Positions 57,969 through 64,000 of a stretch of 64,000 nucleotides of DNA are shown here, in pieces. The position numbers were made by a program, and so were the translations under genes. Where the stretch lies: assembly GCA_046483065.1 (NCBI GenBank), contig JAWODW010000037.1:75691-139690 (forward strand), given 5' to 3'. The notes beneath the pieces were generated by a model. That model searched no databases, was not told the DNA's origin, and saw only the letters and a list, made by a program, of their open reading frames with translations. Position 1 is the first letter of the stretch, and each line of letters opens with the position of its first letter. This stretch comes from JAWVYT01 sp046483065 (lineage in GTDB: Bacteria > Gemmatimonadota > Gemmatimonadetes > Longimicrobiales > RSA9).

Positions 57969-58108
57969 GTCCCAAACCCTCCGGTCGTGCGCCGCCCCGC
58001 GACGAGATGAGGTCTGGGGTCGGTGAGCGACCCGAATCTTCCGATCGTCGCATTGCGAACCCAGCGGGCGGACGGCGATGACCGGAATGTTCGGGACATC
58101 CTCGCCGC
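57969..58108 (-). repeat. Interspersed palindromic intergenic repeat, copy B (inverted)
   Basis: Reverse-complement relative of 23079-23275, somewhat shorter. The conserved hairpin here is GGGTCG (58017-58022), loop of 5, CGACCC (58028-58033), compared with the 9-bp stem in copy A. Flanking CATCGCCGTCCG and GCGGCGAGG blocks are shared. Confidence 0.65.
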
Positions 58109-58251
58109 CCGAACCGCCCGGAACGTTCCAGACCCTGGCGGCGGCTACCTCTGACCTTTCTGCACGAACGTCAAATATCCCGGGAGAATTCCCGACTTCC
58201 GCGTTTCTTGATCCCGCTGAGTGCGGATCGGTTCCGATGGACCGGGTGAGG

Positions 58252-58323
58252 GCGACTTGACCTCCCGCCGCGGATTCCGGCAACTTCCGTCCATGCAAGC
58301 CGTCGAGCAGGACGCCGAAGCCC
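58252..58323 (+). repeat. 72-bp direct repeat, copy 2
   Basis: Matches 56097-56168. It includes the start codon region of the following small gene, so here it appears to be in its native setting. Confidence 0.75.
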
Positions 58324-58484
58324 TCCGCCGGATGACGCCGGCGGAGAAGCTGGCTGTGATGCACGGGTTGATCCGCCAGGCGTGGGAGCTGAAGGCGGCG
58401 GCCATCCGGGCGCAGGGCCCGGACCTGTCCGAACCGGAGGTCCGGGCCCGGGCCCGGGAGATGGTGGGCGGTGGCCGACCCTGA
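58293..58484 (+). CDS. Small protein of a nucleotidyltransferase two-gene cassette
   Basis: 63 residues (MQAVEQDAEALRRMTPAEKLAVMHGL...). Mostly helical; the stretch MTPAEKLAVMHGLIRQAWELKAAAIRAQ recurs in small proteins encoded just before nucleotidyltransferases of this type. It overlaps the next gene by 14 bases. It may be an antitoxin or accessory partner; I do not recognise a characterised family. A start at 58332 is possible. Confidence 0.6.
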   Translation: MQAVEQDAEALRRMTPAEKLAVMHGLIRQAWELKAAAIRAQGPDLSEPEVRARAREMVGGGRP

Positions 58485-59040
58485 CCTGATCGGGCTCTTC
58501 GTCGAGCCGCTGGAGACCACCGGCGTCTCCTACATGATCACCGGCGGGGTCGCGTCCGTCATCTACGGCGACCCGCGATTCACCCGTGACGTCGATGTCG
58601 TCATGGAACTCCGCCCCGCTGAGATCTCCGCTCTGGTGTCGGCGTTCGACCCGGCCGCATTCTACGTCCCACCGGCGGAAGCTCTCGAGACGGAAACCTC
58701 CCGTCCGGAAGGCGGCCACTTCAACATCATCCACCACGAGACCGCGCTGCGCGCCGACGTCTACCTCGCCGGGGACGACCCGCTGATCGCGTGGGCGTTC
58801 GACCGGCGGATCCGTCTCGAGGTTGGCGATACCGAAATCTGGGTCGCCCCCATCGAGTACGTGATCCTCCGCAAGCTCGAGTACTACGAGCAGTCCGGAT
58901 CGGACCGCCACCTGCGGGACGTGGCCATGATGCTCCGGATCAGCGGCGACACCGTGAATTCGGATGCGCTGAGGGAGTGGTCGGAGCGCCTCGACCTGCA
59001 GGGCACCCTGGAGCGGGCCCGCAGGTTCTCACCCGATTGA
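58471..59040 (+). CDS. Nucleotidyltransferase-fold protein (AbiEii/DUF6036-like)
   Basis: 189 residues from GTG at 58471. The NTase motif YMITGGVASVIYGDPRFTRDVDVVMEL supplies the GG and the DxD acidic pair; a third acidic residue may lie in LRADVYLAGDD. The C-terminal half is helical (IEYVILRKLEYYEQSGSDRHLRDVAMML). Relatives include the AbiEii toxin of type IV toxin-antitoxin and phage-abortive systems. The overlap with the preceding small gene supports a toxin-antitoxin-like pair. Confidence 0.78.
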   Translation: MADPDLIGLFVEPLETTGVSYMITGGVASVIYGDPRFTRDVDVVMELRPAEISALVSAFDPAAFYVPPAEALETETSRPEGGHFNIIHHETALRADVYLAGDDPLIAWAFDRRIRLEVGDTEIWVAPIEYVILRKLEYYEQSGSDRHLRDVAMMLRISGDTVNSDALREWSERLDLQGTLERARRFSPD

Positions 59041-59041
59041 A

Positions 59042-59083
59042 TGCCCCGACACGCGGCTGGCGTGCCCCAACACCCGGCTAGCG
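59042..59083 (+). repeat. 21-bp tandem repeat, two units
   Basis: TGCCCCGACACGCGGCTGGC-type units at 59042-59062 and 59063-59083 differ at three positions. It lies right after the nucleotidyltransferase stop and overlaps the end of the truncated propeller gene. Confidence 0.75.
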
Positions 59084-59506
59084 TGCCTCATTGAGGCGGT
59101 AGACGCCCACCGTCCATGGATCCGGGGGCAGGGACTCGAGCATGTACACGTAGTCCTCGACTCTCAGCACCCGCCCGGGCACCGGAACGTCCGTCCAGAG
59201 CTTCTCGCCGTCGAGGGCGTATATGTCCATCAGCGTACCCTTGCTGGCCCAGAGGTCCATTGCCGTGGGATCGTGGACGGCGTGTACGGCAACGATCAGC
59301 GAATCGTCCAGTACTCCAAGGCGCGTCAAAGATGTGGACGACCTTCTCCATCGGATCAACCGGTCGAACCCCGGCGGCCCCACGAACTCCCCGCGTTCCG
59401 GCCGTGTGGCCTGCCGCCACGACGGCGGCTCAAAACCGAAATCTCCAATGAACTCCCCGCCAGTGGTGTACAGATGCAATGGATAGAACAGGGTGTTACC
59501 GGTCAC
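59078..59506 (-). pseudogene. Truncated 6-bladed beta-propeller protein (C-terminal fragment)
   Basis: 142 residues on the minus strand: GNTLFYPLHLYTTGGEFIGDFGFEPPSW, LGVLDDSLIVAVHAVHD, LMDIYALDGEKLWTDVPVPG. These are single blades of the 6-bladed propeller family whose full-length relative is at 62242-63429. No signal peptide or lipobox is found upstream; the preceding frame contains a stop at 59503. It is probably a leftover of a larger gene. Confidence 0.6.
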
Positions 59507-59636
59507 GATCCGGGCGGATCCCGCGGAGGCGAGGGGCGCTCATCCGTTGGCTCTCCTCCCGGGATCGGCCAGGGGAGCGGGTCACATTCCATGGGCCGAA
59601 GGGTGGCCTCCAGCTTCTCGGCGGATAGCCTAGCGT

Positions 59637-60308
59637 TCACGATGTGAACCGAGCGTATATAACAAACGCAATCATGATCTGACTCCAAACCCTCCCCTCC
59701 CAACTCCGCAGCTCCTGCATCGATGCGCAAGCATATCGCAGGTCGAACCACGCCTGAATAACGGCGCTTCCGCCTTGATCAAGGCCGATGAAGGGCCATC
59801 TGGCCCGGAGGCCCACAGTCCCATAGTCAGTCCTGTCCCACTTCGCCCAACCACCAAGGAAGGCGATGTCGGCTGTATCACTACCGACCAGGCGACCCCA
59901 AACATCAACACTGCCAGCGTCGTAGAATCTACTATGCGAATCCCAACGCAATTCGTATCGTCCAGAAAGACCCAAGCGAGTTCTTCCGGGCCACACAAGG
60001 TGAACCCCCAAAGCCTGCTGAGTCCCGTCCATCCCGCCCACCATCGGCAGACCAGCGAACGGAACGAGCAAGACCTCTTGACCTCGCAACTCGAGTTGCC
60101 ATGAACGCTGGACAACTCCCTCGCGACTCCCGGCCGACCCACGCAGAGAGATCACGGCGCTGTTCGCGGGGAAATGGGAGGACGTGGCCGACGTCTGCGC
60201 TGCCGCCGCAATCGGCACCATGAGCAAGACCAAGATCGGCGTAAGGACGGGTGTCGAATGACTGGGGCGCTGCTGCAAACCGAGAGTTCTTTTCACGATC
60301 GCTTCCAT
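59637..60308 (-). CDS. Exported protein of unknown function, beta-rich
   Basis: 223 residues with a signal peptide ending AAAAQ (about residue 38). The remainder has alternating strands (AVISLRGSAG, RLGLSGRYELRWDSHSRFYD, DYGTVGLRARWPFIG) like an outer-membrane or surface barrel. No family recognised. Base composition here is less G+C-rich than the first 57 kb, as in the genes to the right. Confidence 0.55.
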   Translation of the reverse strand: MEAIVKRTLGLQQRPSHSTPVLTPILVLLMVPIAAAAQTSATSSHFPANSAVISLRGSAGSREGVVQRSWQLELRGQEVLLVPFAGLPMVGGMDGTQQALGVHLVWPGRTRLGLSGRYELRWDSHSRFYDAGSVDVWGRLVGSDTADIAFLGGWAKWDRTDYGTVGLRARWPFIGLDQGGSAVIQAWFDLRYACASMQELRSWEGRVWSQIMIAFVIYARFTS

Positions 60309-60387
60309 CCCGCTTGAGAAAGCCCTGGCAACTCTAGCGGCGCCAGCACCAGCTCTTCGGGATCCGGTATCGATCCGTGTCTATTGG

Positions 60388-61170
60388 TCACTCGAACCGA
60401 CCCGTCCAAAGTACGATGGCGGCTCCTCCGCCGTACTGGGCGGGGGCCCAGCGCCAGTAGATCTCGATGGCTCCGATACTGCTGAGCGCGACGTAGTCGT
60501 CGATACTCAGACTTTCCCCACGCGTCATACGCAGCGGGTGGCCATCCAGGAACACCGGAATCGTCCTCCGGCCCCGGCGGTCGCGAATGATAATTCGATG
60601 GCCTTCATGGACCAATCGCAGGTCCGGGAGGTTCCGGATCAGGTCGGTGATCCGGACCGCGTTGGACTCATTCAACTCTTCGGCGTCGTAGAACACGGCC
60701 CGACCGAGACCCCGATAGCGCTCGCGCCGCTCGTAAAAGCCCCAATTGGCGAGACGGAGATCGTGCGGCCGGCTGTGGGCGATCACGGTGAGCGCCGGGA
60801 GTTCGACCGGCTCCGTCGCCAGGCGGAGCTCGACCTGGACCACGTCCGTCGGCCCCGCCCGGAACGCGGCGGACGCGGTGGTCGCGTAGCCCATCCGCTC
60901 CGCTCGTATCCTCAGGATCCCGCCCTGTTCCGCGCGCAGCTCGAACCAGCCGGTCTCGTTCGAGAACGCTCGGGCGATGGGGACGCCCGCCGTGTCCACG
61001 AGCGCGAGCGCCACCCCCGGTATCCCCGAGTCGGTGGAGTCGTCGACGACCCTACCCGTGACTGTTTGGCCCGAGGCCAGGCCCGGTACCGCGATAAGAA
61101 GTCCAACCGCGAGGATACGCAAACGTGGACCGGATTGCGGATTTCCAAACACCGCTCTGGACTGAGTCAT
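60388..61170 (-). CDS. Carboxypeptidase-regulatory-like domain plus TonB-plug-like domain
   Basis: 260 residues from the ATG at 61170 (GGAAGAG upstream). Signal peptide ends GLASGQ. Residues about 35-120 are a CarboxypepD_reg-like beta-sandwich (VTGRVVDDSTDSGIPGVALALVDTAGVPIARAFSNETGWFEL). Residues about 125-260 resemble the plug of a TonB-dependent receptor (ITDLIRNLPDLRLV, VFLDGHPLR, LSSIGAIEIYWRWAPAQYGGGAAIVLWT), but no barrel follows. Such barrel-less proteins are frequent in this bacterial group; function unknown. Confidence 0.75.
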   Translation of the reverse strand: MTQSRAVFGNPQSGPRLRILAVGLLIAVPGLASGQTVTGRVVDDSTDSGIPGVALALVDTAGVPIARAFSNETGWFELRAEQGGILRIRAERMGYATTASAAFRAGPTDVVQVELRLATEPVELPALTVIAHSRPHDLRLANWGFYERRERYRGLGRAVFYDAEELNESNAVRITDLIRNLPDLRLVHEGHRIIIRDRRGRRTIPVFLDGHPLRMTRGESLSIDDYVALSSIGAIEIYWRWAPAQYGGGAAIVLWTGRFE

Positions 61171-61292
61171 TAGCTCTTCCAATCCTTGTCACTCCGGCGT
61201 CGGGCATTGCCTCCGCGGCGAACCTGGGCCGAGATCCTGAGGGCGTTATACATTGGGGACCCCGTTCTTGATCAAGGGCAGTGCCTTCTCAG

Positions 61293-61586
61293 CTACTGTT
61301 GATGTTGCTCACAATCCGGGTAGAATGGATCGTCCGGGGGGCAATCTCCGCCGCCGGAGTCGCAGTCACCGGTGTAGCACAGCTCACTCTCAATCCATGT
61401 ACATTGCCAGGACGCCCACTGCGTCCAACCGCAATAGCTTTCCGCGGGGTCAACTATGCACATTGTGTTACACGGTTCTTCACCGACGGCGGATTCCGGG
61501 TTCACCAGACTAGCCGACAGGAAGCCCGCGAACATGATCGCTGTGGCCACCACAAATGCTCTGGTTACACTCTTGAATAGCCTCAT
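61293..61586 (-). CDS. Small exported Cys-rich peptide
   Basis: 97 residues. The start at 61586 overlaps the preceding stop (ATGA). A signal or transit segment (MRLFKSVTRAFVVATAIMFAGFLSA) is followed by a Cys-rich mature part with eight cysteines at 39, 43, 52, 62, 70, 75, 82 and 92, together with several Trp and Asp. It recalls in layout, not in sequence, the small NVEALA-type exported peptides of Bacteroidota, which also sit beside beta-propeller genes. I infer it is the substrate or product of the neighbouring thioredoxin-like protein. Confidence 0.7.
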   Translation of the reverse strand: MRLFKSVTRAFVVATAIMFAGFLSASLVNPESAVGEEPCNTMCIVDPAESYCGWTQWASWQCTWIESELCYTGDCDSGGGDCPPDDPFYPDCEQHQQ

Positions 61587-62245
61587 CGTTCTCCATCCCC
61601 CTTGTTGGTGTTGTTGTCGACCGACAACGGGGTCCCCAATACCGGCCGGACCATCGTGAGTGTTAACGGCGCTCCATCGGCTACCCACTCGCGTATAGCC
61701 TCCAGACCCTTGAGCGTGTGCAATCGCGTCAAATCCGTTTCTGCGTAGGCCAGATCCACATTGCTTTCACCAGGCACCATCAAATTGCGCTGATATACCA
61801 TCAAAGTCGGAGTCCCAGGGAGAGCGGGAAGATCGGCCGTCCACACGTATTTCAAGAGAAGACCGTTACCCCATCCCGCCCCGCAGGCTATTGCATCGAA
61901 ACGCCCCAGAGCCTCAATATGGCCAAGGCATTCCTCAATCCTGTTGTCGGCTGTGACAGCAATTGCCGAAAACCCGTAGCCGTGTGCACGCGCCCGATTC
62001 TTCAGAAGCACCTTTGCCGTATCAACCAGGCCTGGAAGGTCTGAATGGTTGCACCAGGGGCAATCCGAGTGCCCCACATATACGAGTTGGATCTGTTGAC
62101 CGCTTTGGACGTCGAAGGTTGGAGCGTAGGCCAACGCACGTGGTATCTTAGTGATTTCTATGCTGTATTCTCCCGACAGCATGAAACCCGCCACAAACAA
62201 CCCCGATAGTGCAACAGCCGTTAGGGCTTTTCGCTTGTCGATCAT
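61583..62245 (-). CDS. Membrane-anchored thioredoxin-fold protein with CPWC active site
   Basis: 220 residues, starting within the preceding stop (ATGA). One N-terminal membrane helix (about 8-24) is followed by a thioredoxin-like domain with Cys62/Cys65 (LVYVGHSDCPWCNHSDLPGLV) and a cis-Pro loop PGTPTLMVYQRNL. Two more cysteines lie between them (EECLGH, IACGAG). The active site is expected on the periplasmic face. It is the middle gene of a three-gene operon with a Cys-rich peptide downstream, so disulfide formation or reduction of that peptide is a plausible role. Confidence 0.78.
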   Translation of the reverse strand: MIDKRKALTAVALSGLFVAGFMLSGEYSIEITKIPRALAYAPTFDVQSGQQIQLVYVGHSDCPWCNHSDLPGLVDTAKVLLKNRARAHGYGFSAIAVTADNRIEECLGHIEALGRFDAIACGAGWGNGLLLKYVWTADLPALPGTPTLMVYQRNLMVPGESNVDLAYAETDLTRLHTLKGLEAIREWVADGAPLTLTMVRPVLGTPLSVDNNTNKGDGER

Positions 62246-63429
62246 GGAAGCCGATTTGTCGAAAGCAAGATCTTTGGATATATGGAACTCACCTCAACGA
62301 CGGTGGTCGCTTGATCCCACGCTAGGACACGTGCCGAATCTGAACGGACCCCGTCGGCTGCGCGGTCAACAAGATCTACGACAACGGAGAACAGAACAGG
62401 ACGCCCGTCCGAATCATCCCTGCCCCGGTGTTTGCTTAGTTGCCAGATCGCGCTGGTACCGTGTGCCGCAAGTTGAACGGGCGCGTGATACCCCTCTTCG
62501 GGGATGCGCATATACGAGCCATTCCCCGCCTGTATGAACTCAATCGAAACCGCATCGGCAAGCGCTATCCACCAGGATTCCGCACCGTCGTAGGTGTAGG
62601 CTCGAAGCTCTAGGATACCTGACGGCGCAAACAACACGTATTCCCCCGTGCACGCCAAAAGCCCACGAGATAACTGCAGAGATATTAGGCGGCTGTCTGT
62701 TTCATAGAGCTCACCAAAGGACGCATTGTGGCTCCCATGCAGCGTGTAGGAATGGAGCACATGACTCGACCCTGGTCGACGCCCGTTGATGAATATCAGG
62801 CTGTCAGTGGCGCAACCGTCGTAGATCTCAGCGTCAAGCCGAATCGTCGTAGGCTTGACAGCGCGGTCATTTGAGGTATCGAGCGAGAAGAATGTAACTC
62901 TGCCGTCGGCGTCGAAGACGACAACGGACGAATCATGATGGGCCAGCGATAGCGCTCGCGGCAGGAACAACTCGCCCGGGCCAAATCCAGCCCTCCCGTA
63001 ACTCCGAACGTATTCTCCATTCAAGGAGAACCGCCGGACCGTCTTCTCCATACGATCTAGGACCAGAACCCCGTTTCCCGAAATCAACTCCGCTTCCCCT
63101 ATTCTCCCAAATACCTCCACAGAAGGGCTGTCCAGGGCTCCAATTACCACCGTCCGTACTCGGCCTGGAACAACGGGGAAGGCTGCCGTTCCGCTCGGGC
63201 GTGCGAGACTGGCCAAAGACACCGTGTCAGACGCGTCCACATGGTGTACAATCCGCTCCTCAGCCGGGTGACGCTCGCCTTCGGGCAATTGGGGGCCGTT
63301 GCAGCTACTCAACGCGAATAGGCACACAGAAGCCCAAAGAAGCGGTAGTTGACGGGGAAAACGCGGCGGGGGCGCCCCCTGGGGACGGAACTGTCTGAAG
63401 ACCGGCGGCTGCAACAACTTGATGAACAT
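62242..63429 (-). CDS. 6-bladed beta-propeller lipoprotein
   Basis: 395 residues from the ATG at 63429, with AGGAGGGG upstream. Lipobox LFALSSC, Cys43. Then propeller blades of NHL/6-bladed type: ELISGNGVLVLDRMEKTVRRFSLNGEYVRSYGRAGFGPGELFLPRALSLAHHDSSVVVFDADGRVTFFSL is a classic pair, with GFGPGEL as the family hallmark. It is the first gene of the operon. A fragment of a related gene is at 59078-59506. Confidence 0.82.
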   Translation of the reverse strand: MFIKLLQPPVFRQFRPQGAPPPRFPRQLPLLWASVCLFALSSCNGPQLPEGERHPAEERIVHHVDASDTVSLASLARPSGTAAFPVVPGRVRTVVIGALDSPSVEVFGRIGEAELISGNGVLVLDRMEKTVRRFSLNGEYVRSYGRAGFGPGELFLPRALSLAHHDSSVVVFDADGRVTFFSLDTSNDRAVKPTTIRLDAEIYDGCATDSLIFINGRRPGSSHVLHSYTLHGSHNASFGELYETDSRLISLQLSRGLLACTGEYVLFAPSGILELRAYTYDGAESWWIALADAVSIEFIQAGNGSYMRIPEEGYHAPVQLAAHGTSAIWQLSKHRGRDDSDGRPVLFSVVVDLVDRAADGVRSDSARVLAWDQATTVVEVSSIYPKILLSTNRLP

Positions 63430-63648
63430 ACCCCTCCTGCTTCGCTCCGCGTGCGCGTGCCCGAGCCGTGAGCGCTGCGAACCACAACAAGACCATTCGT
63501 TTGCACCGACACGAATGGACCCCATCGCTCAGGTACCCCAAAATCGGATTTCGCTAGCCCGACCGGAAGACCCAAAACCCACCACACCCCCCCCCCGAAA
63601 TCCACCATACGGCCCGAGAACGCACCGAAACCGCCGGCACTGCGGACT

Positions 63649-64000
63649 CTATCCGTCCCGCAGCCGTGCCAGCGTCTGCCGTCTCTTGTCATGGTCTGTC
63701 CACCCACCGGCGTCCAGCGCGGCATTGCGGTCCATGCCCTGCTCGACCCGGAGCTCGAACGCTCTGGCCCGCACCTGCTGGCGCAGCGGTCGGGGCGAGA
63801 GCCCGACGGCCTCGAGCCAGCGGGCCAGGGTATTCGGGTGGACGCCGAGGTCGCGTGCGGCCCGCTGCAGGGTGCCGCCGGCGGCCGCTCTGGCAATGAC
63901 GGCCTCGATCGCCTCCCGCCGGGAGAGCACCTGCGGTCCGTACTCGCGGATGATCTCCTCCAGGATCCGGGCTTCGATCCCGGCCTCCCGGAGCGCTTCG
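63649..64000 (-). CDS. Helix-turn-helix protein, N-terminus beyond the window
   Basis: The frame is open from the right edge and ends at 63649, giving 117 residues. A helix-turn-helix is recognisable in GGTLQRAARDLGVHPNTLARWLEAVGLSPRPLRQQ. The C-terminal AFELRVEQGMDRNAALDAGGWTDHDKRRQTLARL is helical. An internal GTG at 63930 is not needed as a start, because the frame continues upstream with sensible text (EALREAGIEARILEEIIREYGPQVLSRREAIEA). Function unknown; it could be a regulator or part of a mobile element. Confidence 0.6.
   Translation of the reverse strand, partial: EALREAGIEARILEEIIREYGPQVLSRREAIEAVIARAAAGGTLQRAARDLGVHPNTLARWLEAVGLSPRPLRQQVRARAFELRVEQGMDRNAALDAGGWTDHDKRRQTLARLRDG

Larger units (their letters stand above)
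57680..58251. other. Intergenic region with repeats, no gene recognised
   Basis: Holds a 24-bp tandem repeat (57723-57779) and copy B of the palindromic interspersed repeat (57969-58108). The last 140 bases are noticeably A+T-richer (around TCAAATATCCC) and may contain the promoter of the cassette at 58293, but no clear -35/-10 pair is seen. Confidence 0.55.

Noticed and set aside
59503..59751. 82-codon minus-strand frame upstream of the truncated propeller
   Set aside because: No recognisable domain, no ribosome-binding site; it may be debris of the same broken gene but cannot be supported as a gene.
1..64000. tRNA, rRNA, tRNA-Sec or replication-origin sequences
   Set aside because: I looked for T-loop (GTTCGA) contexts, DnaA-box clusters and long conserved RNA text and found none that hold up.

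Overview
The window is very G+C-rich and comes from a Gram-negative, diderm bacterium: it encodes FadL-type and porin-type outer-membrane proteins, many lipoproteins with clear lipoboxes, a TonB-plug-like protein and lgt. The gene mix (type I glutamine synthetase, GlnRS with a YqeY tail, VKOR-thioredoxin fusions, beta-propeller lipoproteins, ArsR/rhodanese genes) fits Gemmatimonadota or a near relative. That placement is inference from family resemblance, not a computed result. I see no rRNA, tRNA or CRISPR array.

Layout. 0-6.3 kb: the start of a ZnuA-like metal-binding lipoprotein, a FadL-type channel paired with a GDSL lipase, and a membrane GGDEF-REC-HD-GYP cyclic-di-GMP protein. 6.3-15.8 kb: OsmC, a lipoprotein, a metallo-beta-lactamase/rhodanese protein that has lost its first metal site together with an ArsR regulator, a VKOR-thioredoxin fusion, ornithine aminotransferase, and a Na/Pi transporter with a PhoU-like partner. 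15.8-31 kb: two secreted carbohydrate-active proteins (one a 1,236-residue two-barrel fusion), glnA, glnS, a GAF protein, lgt, a CPBP protease overlapping tkt, and a DksA-type zinc finger. 31-38 kb: a sulfur operon (flavodoxin, YnjE-type triple rhodanese, SufE), then a peroxiredoxin-like lipoprotein whose catalytic Cys codon is TGA, followed by a SECIS-like hairpin (a probable selenoprotein), then a cysteine synthase/CBS-like enzyme. 38-43.7 kb: two arsenic units, arsR-permease-thioredoxin on the plus strand and arsR / arsM-phosphoesterase-acr3 on the minus strand, the latter with two matching ATCAA-N6-TTGAT operators. 45.7-51.4 kb: KdpE, a shortened KdpD-like kinase and TrkH/TrkA potassium uptake on one strand. 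51.5-53.8 kb: a Met-rich Spy-like protein, a SHOCT protein, and an ArsR-rhodanese fusion with DsrE.

53.8-59.5 kb is a scarred accessory region: a methyltransferase whose 3' end runs into a broken porin, an IS110 transposase remnant, a duplicated 72-bp element, an inverted copy of a palindromic intergenic repeat also found at 23.1 kb, a nucleotidyltransferase two-gene cassette, and a truncated beta-propeller gene. 59.6-63.4 kb is less G+C-rich than its surroundings and encodes exported proteins. It includes a three-gene operon with successive ATGA overlaps: beta-propeller lipoprotein, membrane-anchored CPWC thioredoxin-like protein, and an 8-cysteine exported peptide.

The strongest candidates for something new are the selenoprotein at 34.0 kb and the propeller/thioredoxin/Cys-rich-peptide operon at 61.3-63.4 kb. 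A recurring theme is sulfur, selenium, arsenic and thiol redox chemistry in the cell envelope.
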